A DNA stretch of 64,000 bases from Leminorella grimontii ATCC 33999 = DSM 5078. Lineage in GTDB: Bacteria > Pseudomonadota > Gammaproteobacteria > Enterobacterales > Enterobacteriaceae. This document shows positions 27,423-37,211 of this stretch, piece after piece (within the stretch, counting starts at the first letter, position 1; every line of letters starts with the position of its first letter). Location: NCBI RefSeq assembly GCF_000439085.1, contig NZ_AUUA01000003.1, positions 1-64,000 on the forward strand, written 5' to 3'. Below the pieces are notes generated by a model, which saw only the letters and a list, made by a program, of their open reading frames with translations, searched no databases and was not told where the DNA came from. The translations under genes and the position numbers were made by a program.

Positions 27423-28082
27423 CTACTTCTCGCCGCTAATCCTGTCGATCCACAGCTGAATCTTTTTCGCCGCTTCTGGCTGAGACCGGCTGCGAAACTC
27501 ATCCTCCGGCTCTTGCCAGTCAACGTTCTTTATCAAATAGCAGCCAAAAGCGCCTTCCGGGCTATCCTCCGGATAGTAACCAACGTCAATCGTCCATCTA
27601 TCTCCGTTCGTCAAAAACTCAAACTGGGCAATATCCTCAAAAAGAAATAGCGGCTTTTCCCAGTCACTCGGGCCAAGCGCCTCAGGGTTCAGCGTCGTAA
27701 ACCGATTGCTGCGAATGTACCAACCCGCCGGAAATGAAAACGGCTGTAAATCCGGCTGATCGTAAGACGCCAGCGACATAATATTTTCCTCAACTGACGC
27801 CATATCTCGACAAACGTAGCTTTTAGAAAACGAAGGCGTCACGTAGCAAATCAGAAAATACCCCTCTTCCTGAGGAAAATTACGCTGAAAATAGACCGTT
27901 ATCGACTCGGTCGATACCCACGTTCCATCCGCCGCTTTAGAAGCAAAGAGCAGTTTTACAACCTGCTCTCCCTCCTGAAAAACGCTGTCGGTAAAAAGTC
28001 GGTATTTCTCAATCCTCCAGCCTGCTCCGATTCTCAGGGGCCACGGCCTAGCGCCGGTTTTGCTCGGCAAGATAGTCATCAA
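27423..28082 (-). CDS. Uncharacterised protein between gshA and luxS
   Basis: A 219-residue soluble-looking protein that I do not recognise. It is rich in aromatic residues and acidic patches ([31 protein letters not shown]) and has no signal peptide or membrane segment. The ATG at 28082 would overlap the gshA 3' end by 35 bases; the first 15 or so codons may be untranslated and the true start later, but no better ribosome site was found. It follows gshA in the same direction, so it may be co-transcribed. Its length and composition recall immunity-type proteins, but no toxin is nearby, so no function is given. Confidence 0.6.
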   Translation of the reverse strand: MMTILPSKTGARPWPLRIGAGWRIEKYRLFTDSVFQEGEQVVKLLFASKAADGTWVSTESITVYFQRNFPQEEGYFLICYVTPSFSKSYVCRDMASVEENIMSLASYDQPDLQPFSFPAGWYIRSNRFTTLNPEALGPSDWEKPLFLFEDIAQFEFLTNGDRWTIDVGYYPEDSPEGAFGCYLIKNVDWQEPEDEFRSRSQPEAAKKIQLWIDRISGEK

Positions 28083-29610
28083 AGCTCACCGTATCCTGCT
28101 GTTCCATCTCTTCCTGACGGCGCAGAGAGCCGATGCGTTCAGACTCAAGAACGTCCTCAGTCAACACGCTCAAAGGCTCGGACTGCAAGCTTTGGCGATA
28201 CTGTTCGGCCAGCGCCAGCCCAAATCGACCGATACCAACGTCCTTCACCGCCTGTAACATTCTGCCGGAGAAAGTTAACTCGGGATCGTCAAACGCGGAC
28301 ACCAGCTTTTTACACACGTTTTGATACAGCGTGTTGCTGTTGCCGCTGTCCAACACTTCCGCAACCCGCATCAGATCGGCGAACAGGGCCTTACCGACGA
28401 CGTCCAGCGGCTGACGCGCGCTGTCGCAGCCGATGCCGATCGTCTGGCCCGGTTTGCGCCCTTCAAGAATAACCCTGTTCCAATTATAGCGGGTGCACTG
28501 CAGCTCTTCGCTGCTCATCATCGGCGCGTCGGCCAGCGTACACCAGATAAGAAACAGATCCAGAAAGCGGGCTTGGTCCGCGTCGATGCCGACGGGCGAG
28601 AACGGGTTGATGTCCAGCGCTCTGACTTCGATATATTCTACGCCGCCGCGCAGCAGAGCGTCAGAGGGCGATTCGCCTTTTTTGGTGACGCGCTTGGGCC
28701 GAATCGGCGCATAAAACTCGTTTTCAATCTGCAGAATATTGCTGTTAATCTGCTGATAGCGACCGTCTTTCTTGTCGTTCAGCGCTTCAAACTGAGGCGC
28801 AGGCGTAGAAATCGCCCTCTTCAGACCCTGAACGTAAGTTTCCAGATCGTTGAAAGTAATCCCGAGGTTACTCTGCGTCGTATTGGTATAGCCCAAGTCG
28901 CTCATACGTAAAGACGTGGCGTAGGGCAAATAGCAGGCTCCGCTTTCCAGCTTCTCAAAAGGCAGCTGCGTTTCGCGCCCGGTAATAAAGGAGGAGCAAA
29001 GCGCTGGCGACGCGCCGAACAGGAACGGGATCGTCCAGCCGAAGCGGTAGTAATTGCGGATCAGGCGGAAATAGCCTTCGGAGATCTTGTCCTTACCGCT
29101 TTGCTCGTCGGTGATGCCTTCACGCGCCTGCCAGAACTCAAGGGGTAAAGAAAAGTTGTAGTGAACGCCGGAAATGGTCTGCATCAGCGCGCCATAGCGG
29201 TTTTTCAGCCCTTCGCGATAGAGCGTCTTAAAGCGCCCTACGTTGGAGGAACCGTACTGCGCCAGTTCGATGTTGTCCTCAGAGTTAATGAAGCAAGGCA
29301 TGCTCAAAGGCCACATCAGTTCGCTGCCCAGTTCGCGGCTCACGTGGCGATGGATATCGCGCAGGAAGGCCAGCGTGTGGTCAACGCTGTCATCAACGGG
29401 AGTAATGAACTCCAACAGCGCCTCGGCAAAATCGGTGGTTATCCAGCGGTGGGTCAGCGCTGAGCCTAAGGATGCGGGATGCGGCGTCGTTGCCAGATGT
29501 CCCTGAGGGGTAACGCGCAGCGTTTCCCGTTCAATACCGCGTTTAATACCGTTTAAGACATGAGGGTGCGCTTCCAGCCAAGACAGCGCTTTCGATACGT
29601 CCGGGATCAA
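28048..29610 (-). CDS. gshA: GshA, glutamate-cysteine ligase
   Basis: First enzyme of glutathione synthesis, joining Glu and Cys with ATP. The start is a TTG (29608-29610) before [18 protein letters not shown], as in E. coli, supported by GGAGG 6 bases upstream; this gives 520 residues (E. coli 518). Conserved landmarks: GIERETLRV near residue 24, [14 protein letters not shown], and [14 protein letters not shown]. The gene order luxS-gshA-yqaA-yqaB is as in E. coli, with one extra gene between luxS and gshA. Confidence 0.97.
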   Translation of the reverse strand: MIPDVSKALSWLEAHPHVLNGIKRGIERETLRVTPQGHLATTPHPASLGSALTHRWITTDFAEALLEFITPVDDSVDHTLAFLRDIHRHVSRELGSELMWPLSMPCFINSEDNIELAQYGSSNVGRFKTLYREGLKNRYGALMQTISGVHYNFSLPLEFWQAREGITDEQSGKDKISEGYFRLIRNYYRFGWTIPFLFGASPALCSSFITGRETQLPFEKLESGACYLPYATSLRMSDLGYTNTTQSNLGITFNDLETYVQGLKRAISTPAPQFEALNDKKDGRYQQINSNILQIENEFYAPIRPKRVTKKGESPSDALLRGGVEYIEVRALDINPFSPVGIDADQARFLDLFLIWCTLADAPMMSSEELQCTRYNWNRVILEGRKPGQTIGIGCDSARQPLDVVGKALFADLMRVAEVLDSGNSNTLYQNVCKKLVSAFDDPELTFSGRMLQAVKDVGIGRFGLALAEQYRQSLQSEPLSVLTEDVLESERIGSLRRQEEMEQQDTVSFDDYLAEQNRR

Positions 29611-29681
29611 ATTGACCTCCCGTAATTGGTGTTCATACCACCTGCTGCACAAACCGTTATTCTGATAACTTTCATTCTTTT

Positions 29682-30110
29682 TCAGCTAAAAAAAGAGACG
29701 CTTTTCAGTGTTATCATCATCACTACAACGTAGCGTAATGACTTCCCTGCCAACATAAAAAAAGCTACCGACCACCAGGGTAAACGTAACCAGCCTGCCA
29801 ACAGACATAACAAATCGCCCATAAAGGGCAACCAACTGAGCAACAGCACGGGCGAACCGTAACGCTGCAACCACGCCGTAGCCAGCGCCAGGCGAGGATG
29901 GTGCTTAGGCACCGGAACCAAACGGCCAATCACAACGTTCGTCAGGCCGCCCAGCGTATTACCAACCGCTGCCGTCAAAAGCAATAACTCCGCAGGAGTA
30001 TCAACCGTCGACAGCAGCGCAACAAAAACAATTTCTGAATTGCCCGGCAGTAGCGTTGCACTAAGAAAGCTGCTGCCAAACAGCGTCAATAAAGATAACG
30101 CTTCGCTCAC
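29682..30110 (-). CDS. yqaA: YqaA, small DedA-like membrane protein
   Basis: A 142-residue inner membrane protein with about four hydrophobic segments and the [17 protein letters not shown] opening typical of YqaA, a short DedA/VTT relative. No function is assigned. Its start overlaps the yqaB stop by 4 bases, so the pair is co-translated. Confidence 0.93.
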   Translation of the reverse strand: MSEALSLLTLFGSSFLSATLLPGNSEIVFVALLSTVDTPAELLLLTAAVGNTLGGLTNVVIGRLVPVPKHHPRLALATAWLQRYGSPVLLLSWLPFMGDLLCLLAGWLRLPWWSVAFFMLAGKSLRYVVVMMITLKSVSFFS

Positions 30111-30673
30111 AAAGTTCGCACGTCAACGGCGTCCATTCCCGCCGCTTTCGCCGCCTGAAGCCCTAACGGCGCATCCTCAAATACGATGCATCCCTCGGCT
30201 GTCACTTTCATCAGCGACGCACAGGCTAAAAAGGTGTCCGGTGCGGGCTTATGATTAACGACGTCGTCAGCACCGACGATGGCGGTGAAGTAGTCGCGCA
30301 GCCCGACGTGCTGGAGCAGCCTGTCGGCAAAGCCGTGCATGCTGCCGGTGCCTACGGCCATAGGACGTCGGCCTCGGTAATGCTTGACGACTTCAACAAT
30401 CGGCAGAGGCTTGACCATGTCCAGCACGATCTCCTCGACGATAGCGAACTTCTCCTGCGCCAGCCGGTGAGGGTCCATATCCACCTGATAGCTATCAATA
30501 ACAAACTCCGCGATTTTCCATGAGGGCGAGCCGTTAAGCGCAATCGCGCCTTCCAGGTCAAGCTTCATGCCGTACTTCGCCAGAACTTCATCCCAGGCCT
30601 TTCTGTGCCCTTCTTCCGTATCCAGCAGCGTTCCATCCATATCAAAGATAAGTCCCTGATAGCGGTCGTACAT
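30107..30673 (-). CDS. yqaB: YqaB, HAD-type sugar phosphatase
   Basis: A 188-residue HAD phosphatase; E. coli YqaB acts on fructose-1-phosphate. Motif I FDMDGTLLDTEEGH (nucleophile Asp near residue 10), motif II GTGS, motif III Lys in NHKPAPD, and motif IV FEDAPLG are all intact, with an alpha-helical cap inserted after motif I. Confidence 0.95.
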   Translation of the reverse strand: MYDRYQGLIFDMDGTLLDTEEGHRKAWDEVLAKYGMKLDLEGAIALNGSPSWKIAEFVIDSYQVDMDPHRLAQEKFAIVEEIVLDMVKPLPIVEVVKHYRGRRPMAVGTGSMHGFADRLLQHVGLRDYFTAIVGADDVVNHKPAPDTFLACASLMKVTAEGCIVFEDAPLGLQAAKAAGMDAVDVRTL

Positions 30674-31000
30674 AGAAAACCTCGTATTGCGTAACTCTAT
30701 GAGTAAACGATAAAGGCTACTTTAGCGTAAAACGATGTTGATGTCGCTTACCGCTTTCTGCAGGCGAGGCAAGAAAAGCACACTACGTAACTTTACATAA
30801 AAATATCAACGTAATTACAAAATGTTATCACTCATGAATAGGGAAAACGACGCTCTCTTAATGAATTCAAGACCAAAAATCATCTATAATGGCCCCGTTT
30901 GTCATGACATTCGGTCTGGGCTATGCCCGAATTACCGAATAAAGCGCTCTTCAAGGGCGCTCAACGATATGGATATCAACAACACAAAGCCACTAACTCT
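30674..31000. other. yqaB-pagP intergenic region with pagP promoter and leader hairpin
   Basis: This 327-bp stretch holds no gene. TATAAT at 30885-30890 is a candidate -10 for pagP; the -35 (TGAATT region, 30862-30867) is poor, as expected for an activator-dependent promoter. The leader of about 100 bases contains a hairpin at 30909-30940 (ATTCGGT/ACCGAAT with an inner GGGC-TAT-GCCC). E. coli and Salmonella pagP is PhoP-controlled; no convincing direct-repeat PhoP box was found. Confidence 0.5.
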
Positions 31001-31561
31001 ATGAAAGCCACTATAATTACCACTACCGCAGCCGTTCTATTCTCATGCTCTTTCAACGCCTTTGCTGAGGCTGACGTTGAAGGTCCGGGCGTCTGGGATA
31101 CCATTAAGAGCAACGTGAAAGAAACGTGGAATTCTCCTACCCGGGATCTCTACATTCCCCTAAATACCTGGCACAACCGGGCTATGTATGACAAAGAAAA
31201 AACGGACTCTTATAACGAAAGGCCCTGGGGTATTGGTTACGGAGTATCGCGCTTTGACAGCGACGGAAACTGGCATTCCATTTACGCGATGGAATTCCAG
31301 GACTCTCACAATGAGATTGAGCCGATCGTCGGATATGGCTATCAGAAAAACTGGTATTTAGGCCAACAGCGCGACTGGCGCTTAGGGCTTGGGTTTACCG
31401 CAGCAGTGACCGCGCGTCACGACTATAACTATATTCCAATCCCGCTGCCGCTGCCGCTCTTCTCCATTGAGTATAAAAAGTTCGCAATTCAAAATACGTA
31501 TATCCCCGGCACGTATAACAACGGTAACGTGCTGTTTACCTGGGCGCGCTGGCAGTTCTAA
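31001..31561 (+). CDS. pagP: PagP, lipid A palmitoyltransferase
   Basis: Outer membrane beta-barrel that transfers palmitate from phospholipid to lipid A, giving resistance to antimicrobial peptides. The start at MKATIITTTAAVLF gives 186 residues, as in E. coli; an upstream in-frame ATG at 30923 would bury the signal peptide and is rejected. The signal peptide probably ends at NAFA (about residue 22). The periplasmic-helix/barrel sequence (LYIPLNTWHNRAMYD, ERPWGIGYGVSRFD, EPIVGYGYQ) ends with TWARWQF, an aromatic C-terminus typical of outer membrane proteins. Confidence 0.95.
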   Translation: MKATIITTTAAVLFSCSFNAFAEADVEGPGVWDTIKSNVKETWNSPTRDLYIPLNTWHNRAMYDKEKTDSYNERPWGIGYGVSRFDSDGNWHSIYAMEFQDSHNEIEPIVGYGYQKNWYLGQQRDWRLGLGFTAAVTARHDYNYIPIPLPLPLFSIEYKKFAIQNTYIPGTYNNGNVLFTWARWQF

Positions 31562-31724
31562 GTGGCGTTCCATAATTGATAGGCTAGTTAGGCCAATAAG
31601 CTAAAACACGTTTGTCTCACTGTTTAACCTATTGGCCTCAAAGTCCCGTGCTTAAAATTCAGTAAGGCCAGCGTAAAGCCTGCTTTAATTATTAAATTAA
31701 CCTTTCAACTTTTAGAGAGAATTT

Positions 31725-32834
31725 ATGGATCAAACACAGGGTCACTTGGTCGTTAAAACGCGCCACAAAGAGTACTCGCTGATTCTGGCGATGATTGCGA
31801 TACCGGTTCTACTTTATATGCAGCACACCACCAGCCTTCTAGCTATTACGCTGGTTAACGTTCTCGCTTTGGTCGCAATACTCGGCAGCGCGTTTAGCGT
31901 CGTTCGCCACGCCGACGTACTGGCGCACAGGCTAGGCGAGCCTTATGGCTCGCTGATCTTAAGCCTGGCGGTAGTGATCTTGGAAGTCAGTTTGATCTCC
32001 GCGCTAATGGTAACAGGCGACACTGGCCCTACGCTGATGCGCGACACGCTCTATTCGGTTCTGATGATCGTCATGAGCGGCCTGGTCGGCATATCGCTAC
32101 TGCTGGGAGGGCGAAAGTTCGCCACCCAGCACGTCAATCTGGCGGGCATCAAACAGTATCTGACGGCGCTTTTACCGCTGGCGATTATTGTGCTGATTTT
32201 ACCGACGACGTTTGACAGCGGAACTTTCTCAACGGGCCAGCTCTTCATTGTTGCTCTGCTTTCCGCCGGAATGTATCTGGTTTTTTTGGTCATTCAGACC
32301 AGAACGCACCAGAGCCTGTTTATTTATGAGCACGAAGACGAAAGCGACAACCCTGACGATCCCCACGGCAAACCCTCGGCGCACAGCAGCGCCTGGCACG
32401 CCGTTTGGCTGGTGGTTCACCTGATTGCCGTCATCGCCGTAACGAAAATCAACGCGCCGATTCTCGAGCACCTGCTGTCCGCGATGAACGCGCCGCCGCA
32501 GTTCACCGGCTTCCTGATAGCGCTGCTGATCCTATCGCCGGAAGGGCTAGGCGCCATGAAAGCCGTTATGCAAAACCAGGTGCAGCGCGCGATGAACCTC
32601 TTCTTTGGCTCCGTACTGGCGACCATTTCGCTTACGGTTCCGGCCGTCGTGTGCATTGCGCTTATCACCGACCAGCAGTTGGTCTTCGGGCTCTCGACGT
32701 CCAACGCAGTGCTGCTTTCCGGCGTGCTTATCCTGTGCCAAAGCTCGTTTGCGACGGGCAGAACCAACGTGCTTAACGGAACGGCCCATCTGGCCATGTT
32801 TGTCGCCTATTTGTTAGTACTGATGATGGGTTGA
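31725..32834 (+). CDS. chaA: ChaA, Ca2+/Na+:H+ antiporter
   Basis: A 369-residue inner membrane exchanger of the CaCA family with about 11 TM segments. The two inverted alpha repeats carry the acidic signatures: SLAVVILEVSLIS (about 87-99) and LLILSPEGLGAMKA (about 265-278). An acidic, His-rich loop (EHEDESDNPDDPHGK) lies mid-protein. E. coli ChaA (366 residues) exports Ca2+, Na+ and K+ at high pH. Preceded by AGAGA and followed by a terminator. Confidence 0.95.
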   Translation: MDQTQGHLVVKTRHKEYSLILAMIAIPVLLYMQHTTSLLAITLVNVLALVAILGSAFSVVRHADVLAHRLGEPYGSLILSLAVVILEVSLISALMVTGDTGPTLMRDTLYSVLMIVMSGLVGISLLLGGRKFATQHVNLAGIKQYLTALLPLAIIVLILPTTFDSGTFSTGQLFIVALLSAGMYLVFLVIQTRTHQSLFIYEHEDESDNPDDPHGKPSAHSSAWHAVWLVVHLIAVIAVTKINAPILEHLLSAMNAPPQFTGFLIALLILSPEGLGAMKAVMQNQVQRAMNLFFGSVLATISLTVPAVVCIALITDQQLVFGLSTSNAVLLSGVLILCQSSFATGRTNVLNGTAHLAMFVAYLLVLMMG

Positions 32835-32843
32835 TTTTCCTTT

Positions 32844-32873
32844 GAATTCCGGTCGGTCTATTGACCGGAATTC
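32844..32873 (+). terminator. chaA terminator
   Basis: GAATTCCGGTC, an 8-base loop and GACCGGAATTC form a perfect 11-bp stem 10 bases after the stop; the tail TTCACTT is only weakly U-rich. Confidence 0.65.
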
Positions 32874-33007
32874 TTCACTTCGCCAAAACCGCCGCACTGT
32901 CACACATTCACCATCATCCCAAGAAAAAGCTGTCTATTTCCCCCTCGCCGCAGTAGCTTGTCGACTATCATGTTTTTTAATTCTCATCTGAAACAGAGGG
33001 TTCTAAC

Positions 33008-34042
33008 ATGTCCCAAAATGCCAACGTCAATCGCCGAATCGTTCTGGCTTCTCGCCCCTACGGCGCTCCTACTGCAGATAACTTCCGATTAGAGCAGCAG
33101 TCTATTCCTTTGCCTGGTTCGGGAGAACTGCTTCTGCGCACCGAATGTTTGTCTATAGACCCCTACGTCAGAGGGCGCATGAGCGATTCGCCGTCCTACG
33201 TTCCCCCGCTGGAAGTCGGTGACGTTATCTGCGCCGGTACGGTAAGCATCGTTGAACGTTCTAATAATCCCGAGTTTAAAGAGGGCGAGCGGGTTCTCGC
33301 CGCTGCCGGCTGGCAGGACTATTTTCTCAGCAACGGAGAAGGCCTGCTCAAGCTGGACGACGCCTTTCCTCAGCCCTCCTACGCATTAGGCATTCTCGGC
33401 ATGCCCGGCTTTACGGCCTATATGGGGCTGTTGGATATCGGCCAGCCTAAGGAAAATGAAACGCTGGTGGTTGCCGCCGCCAGCGGCCCGGTTGGCGCAA
33501 CCGTAGGGCAAATCGCTAAGCTCAAAGGCTGTCGGGTTATTGGCATCGCAGGTGGTGAAGAAAAATGCCGTCACGTTGTAGAAACGCTAGGGTTTGACGC
33601 CTGCCTGGATCATCGCCAGCCCGATCTGGCGCAGCGCCTGGCCTTTGCCTGCCCTGAGGGCATTGATATTTACTATGAAAACGTCGGCGGTAAAGTGTTC
33701 GACGCCGTACTTCCGCTGCTGAACGCCCGGGCGCGCATTCCCGTCTGCGGCATGATCTCACAGTACAATGCCACTGCCCTTCCCCCCGGCCCCGACAGAT
33801 TAAACCTGCTGGAAAGCATCATTTTGAAAAAGCGCATCCGCATGCAGGGTTTTATCATCACACTGGACTACCCCCACCGCTACGGCGAATTTATCCAGCA
33901 GATGAAGCAGTGGGTATCCGAAGGGAAAATCAAATACCAGGAGCAGAAGGTAAAAGGCTTGGAAAACGCGCCAGCGGCGTTTATCGACATGCTTGAGGGG
34001 AAAAACTTCGGCAAGGTTGTTGTTCAGATAAATAACGAGTAG
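33008..34042 (+). CDS. curA: CurA-like NADPH-dependent reductase
   Basis: A 344-residue medium-chain zinc-independent reductase of the leukotriene B4 12-hydroxydehydrogenase group. The NADPH-binding loop AASGPVGATVGQIAKLKG (about 159-176) and YYENVGGKVFDAVLPLL are typical. E. coli CurA (YncB, 345 residues) reduces the double bonds of curcumin and other enones. No zinc-ligand cysteines are seen. Transcribed alone, preceded by AGAGGG and followed by a hairpin shared with mntH. Confidence 0.9.
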   Translation: MSQNANVNRRIVLASRPYGAPTADNFRLEQQSIPLPGSGELLLRTECLSIDPYVRGRMSDSPSYVPPLEVGDVICAGTVSIVERSNNPEFKEGERVLAAAGWQDYFLSNGEGLLKLDDAFPQPSYALGILGMPGFTAYMGLLDIGQPKENETLVVAAASGPVGATVGQIAKLKGCRVIGIAGGEEKCRHVVETLGFDACLDHRQPDLAQRLAFACPEGIDIYYENVGGKVFDAVLPLLNARARIPVCGMISQYNATALPPGPDRLNLLESIILKKRIRMQGFIITLDYPHRYGEFIQQMKQWVSEGKIKYQEQKVKGLENAPAAFIDMLEGKNFGKVVVQINNE

Positions 34043-34072
34043 CGAGAAGCCAAGCTGCTAATAATCCAAGAA

Positions 34073-34099
34073 CTAACCGGAACGCCTTGTTCCGGTTAG
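34073..34099. terminator. Bidirectional terminator, curA and mntH
   Basis: CTAACCGGAA, a 7-base loop and TTCCGGTTAG form a 10-bp stem. It contains the mntH stop codon and lies between convergent genes. Confidence 0.65.
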
Positions 34100-35331
34100 A
34101 CTATCCTAAAAAAGCCCATCAGTAGATAAACGTTCAGCCCCACCACCAGCGTAACGATCGCTTTGCCCACGTTCTGCATCCAGCGGCCGTTGACCATATC
34201 CCCCATCAGCTGTCGGTTGCCCGTCAACATCAGCAGCGGGATCAGCGCCAGCGCAATGCCAAAACTCAAAAATACCTGGCTGGTTATCAAAATGCGGGTA
34301 GCGTCCATTCCGCTCATGATCACAATAAGAGAAGGCAGCATGGTGACTACACGTCGAACCCAAAGGGGAATGCGTACGTGAATAAACCCCTGCATAACGA
34401 CCTGTCCGGCCATGGTTCCAACTACGGTAGACGAAAGCCCCGCTACAATCAGGCTTAGCGCAAAGGTCACGGCAGCGAATTTGCCAAGCAGAGGCTCTAG
34501 CGTAACGTAGGCCTGATCCAATTCACTGATCCCCGTATGGCCGCTAAAGTGAAAAACCGCGGCAGCCATCGCCATCATAGACAGATTAACAAAGCCAGCG
34601 ATGGTCATCGCAACAGCCACGTCCCACTTGGTCGCGCTATAGCGTTCCTCGCGCGTTCCCTTTGAGTTTTGCGTCAAGGCCGAGTGCAGGTAAATGACGT
34701 GGGGCATAATAGTCGCGCCCAAAACGCCCGCAGCCAAAAACACCGCGTCGTTGTTTGCCAATCCCGGCAGCAGCATGCCCTTTGACAGCGCCTTCATGTC
34801 CGGAGCGGAAAAGAACAACTCAATAATGTAGGCGCAGGCGACAAACAGTAGAAACGCGCCGATAACGCGCTCAAGCGGCTTATCGCCCCGACTTTGCAGC
34901 ATGAGAATCAGAAAGGTACAGGCACCGGTAATTAGTGCGCCTTGAAGCAGGCTGACGCCCAGCAGCAGCTTGAAGCCGATAGCGGCGCCGATAAACTCGG
35001 CCAGATCGGTCGCGATAGCGATTAATTCAGCTTGAACCCAGTAAAACCAGACCAGCGGACGAGGAAACCTGTCGCGGATGTGTTCCGCCAGATTTTTATT
35101 GGTTGCAATACCCAACTTGGCGGAAAACAGCTGAACGACCATCGCCATGATGTTAGCCCATACGACAACCCAAAGCAGCTGGTAGCCAAACGCGGAGCCG
35201 GCCTGAATGTTGGTCGCAAAGTTACCGGGATCGATATAGCCGATAGCGGCGATAAAGGCAGGCCCCATCAGAGAAAGCCTGGCCTTTCTCGTTATCTTGC
35301 TCGACCGTACTATGGCACTTGAATCAGACAT
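34096..35331 (-). CDS. mntH: MntH, Mn2+:H+ symporter (Nramp)
   Basis: Proton-coupled Mn2+/Fe2+ importer. The start [21 protein letters not shown] gives 411 residues (E. coli 412), with a GGAGG ribosome site; a longer in-frame ATG at 35448 runs through the Fur box and is rejected. Eleven TM segments; the metal-site signature of TM1 is [17 protein letters not shown] and the TM6 counterpart is [15 protein letters not shown] Fur box overlaps the promoter region. Confidence 0.97.
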   Translation of the reverse strand: MSDSSAIVRSSKITRKARLSLMGPAFIAAIGYIDPGNFATNIQAGSAFGYQLLWVVVWANIMAMVVQLFSAKLGIATNKNLAEHIRDRFPRPLVWFYWVQAELIAIATDLAEFIGAAIGFKLLLGVSLLQGALITGACTFLILMLQSRGDKPLERVIGAFLLFVACAYIIELFFSAPDMKALSKGMLLPGLANNDAVFLAAGVLGATIMPHVIYLHSALTQNSKGTREERYSATKWDVAVAMTIAGFVNLSMMAMAAAVFHFSGHTGISELDQAYVTLEPLLGKFAAVTFALSLIVAGLSSTVVGTMAGQVVMQGFIHVRIPLWVRRVVTMLPSLIVIMSGMDATRILITSQVFLSFGIALALIPLLMLTGNRQLMGDMVNGRWMQNVGKAIVTLVVGLNVYLLMGFFRIV

Positions 35332-35366
35332 TCTGCGCCTCCTCCCGTTAATCTTTATGCTTAAAT

Positions 35367-35385
35367 GATAATGATTCTCATTACC
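35367..35385. promoter_or_regulatory. Fur box upstream of mntH
   Basis: GATAATGATTCTCATTACC matches 16 of 19 positions of the Fur consensus GATAATGATAATCATTATC. It lies 36 bases before the mntH start. E. coli mntH is repressed by Fur as well as MntR; no clear MntR site was found here. Confidence 0.85.
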
Positions 35386-36053
35386 AATATCAAGAAGGTT
35401 ATACGTATCGCTCAAAGAGGAGCAATCAACGATTAAACCACTCCTCACGCATCGGGAGATACCGGCAGAACCTGTTGTGATTATACTACGTACGCCAAAA
35501 AAGCCACATCATTTATGCAACAATAATAAAAACATAAAGTAACAAATTTAACATTTATGCAAGGTAAAACGAAAAATGGTGCTGAACAACGCGAATGTGG
35601 GGAAAAACTATATGGGCAATAAAAAATCACCTTTTGACGAAAATACGCACAGTTTATTCTATATAAATGCTAGAAATACAATATATATTTCTAGGTATTA
35701 AATGAAATATAAAATATAAATTGAAGGTAGGCGCAAGAAAAACAGACAACGCATATAGCATAATGGGAAAAATAAGTTATCAATCTCAATTTTCTTATAA
35801 CTTATTCATGTAATTCATGCTTTCGAATTTTACCTTTCTTCATACACGCCCCTATTGGCGGCACATTTCGCTTTACGATCAAGAGCCAAAGACATATAGT
35901 CAAAAAATAGGGGAAACGTGGGTGTTTCTCAATAATCGATTTTCCAACGACAAAAGGATATATAAACAGGCGCTGTCCTAAATGATAAAAAGCGACTGCG
36001 TTGGTTAATAAAATATTCTTAAATGAAGACAAACTAACGGATCCAGCAAAGAA
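35386..36053. other. AT-rich intergenic region between mntH and iaaA
   Basis: About 670 bases with no confident gene. Two dyads stand out: CTAGAAATA/TATTTCTAG at 35670-35694 and AATAAGTTAT/ATAACTTATT at 35771-35806. On the minus strand a reading frame of 93 codons (36083 to 35802) overlaps the iaaA start; its last 13 codons, MKKGKIRKHELHE, start at an ATG with a GGGG stretch upstream and end at the second dyad, which could be its terminator. No family is recognised, so it is not called as a gene. Promoters of mntH and iaaA must lie in this stretch. Confidence 0.5.
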
Positions 36054-37028
36054 ATGAGTCGTATACCTGTAATCGCTATTCACGGTGGCGCTGGCGCCAT
36101 CACTCGTTCGGCCATGACGGCAGAGAAAGAAGCCGAGTTTCGCAATGCGCTGACTTACATCGTCACCGCAGGGCAGTCCATTTTAGCAAACGGCGGCAGC
36201 GCGCTGGATGCCGTTACCGAGGCGGTTCGCCTGCTGGAAGAAAACCCGCTGTTCAACGCGGGGAAAGGCGCCGTATTTACCCACTCGGGCACTCACGAGC
36301 TTGACGCAGCCATCATGGACGGCGCCACGCTAAACGCAGGGGCCGTTGCGGGCGTAACCCACGTACGTAACCCTATTCTCGCCGCGCGCGCCGTGATGGA
36401 AAACAGCAGACACGTGATGTTTATCGGCGAAGGCGCAGAAGCATTTGCCAAAACGCAAAATATTGAAATGGTCGATCAGGACTACTACTTCACCCAAGCG
36501 CGCTACGAACAGCTTCAGCGCGCGCTGTTGGATCAGGGCGTCGTGTTGGATCACGACGGCGCCTCACAGGCCGCTCATGCGCCTCAGGGCGATCCAATCG
36601 ATCCCGACAAAAAGTTTGGTACCGTCGGCGCCGTTGCGCTTGACGTTAACGGCAATCTGGCGGCCGCAACGTCCACCGGCGGTATGACCAACAAGCAGGT
36701 CGGACGCGTTGGGGATTCCCCTATCATTGGCGCAGGCTGCTACGCCAATAACCGTACCGTCGCCGTTTCTTCTACCGGTACCGGTGAAATGTTCATGCGC
36801 GCCGTTGCGGCCTATGACGTATCCGCACTGATTGAATACGCAGGGCTCACGCTGGATGAAGCGTGTCATAAGGTCGTTATGGAAAAACTGCTGGAAATTA
36901 ACGGCAACGGTGGTCTTATTGCGGTGGACTACCTCGGCAACGTCGCCCTGCCGTTTAACACCGAAGGCATGTATAGAGGCGTCGGCCGAGTTGGGCAGGA
37001 CGCATCTGTCGATATTTATCGTAGTTAA
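36054..37028 (+). CDS. iaaA: IaaA, isoaspartyl peptidase / L-asparaginase
   Basis: An Ntn-hydrolase of 324 residues that removes isoaspartyl residues from dipeptides and has asparaginase activity. The precursor cleaves itself before the Thr of KKFGTVGAVALD (about residue 190), which becomes the nucleophile of the beta subunit. IHGGAGAI and AGKGAVFT are typical of the alpha subunit. As in E. coli it heads the gsiABCD run. Confidence 0.95.
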   Translation: MSRIPVIAIHGGAGAITRSAMTAEKEAEFRNALTYIVTAGQSILANGGSALDAVTEAVRLLEENPLFNAGKGAVFTHSGTHELDAAIMDGATLNAGAVAGVTHVRNPILAARAVMENSRHVMFIGEGAEAFAKTQNIEMVDQDYYFTQARYEQLQRALLDQGVVLDHDGASQAAHAPQGDPIDPDKKFGTVGAVALDVNGNLAAATSTGGMTNKQVGRVGDSPIIGAGCYANNRTVAVSSTGTGEMFMRAVAAYDVSALIEYAGLTLDEACHKVVMEKLLEINGNGGLIAVDYLGNVALPFNTEGMYRGVGRVGQDASVDIYRS

Positions 37029-37211
37029 AACAATTAAATAAACCAAACCGGCAGCCGGCACCGCGAGAGCGCTCTAGCGCTTAAGAGTTTCCTCTCGCCC
37101 GCCGGCGCCTAAAACCAGGACGATAATAGCGACGCCATAAGCCGCGACGTCCGCGCCGCCTCAGTGCGGCAGTAATATCAATAAAAATAAAGCAAACCTA
37201 AGGGTCGCACA

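Noticed and set aside
30674-30720. Possible PhoP box (GTTTACTCATAGAGTTA on the minus strand)
   Set aside because: The second half-site is poor and it faces yqaB rather than pagP.
30923-31000. Longer pagP start
   Set aside because: It would place 26 residues before a good signal peptide; 31001 matches the E. coli length.
35802-36083. 93-codon minus-strand frame overlapping the iaaA start
   Set aside because: Its first codons lie inside the iaaA coding region, the rest is AT-rich without a recognisable family, and no ribosome site supports the long start. Only its last 13 codons are mentioned as a possible micro-ORF.
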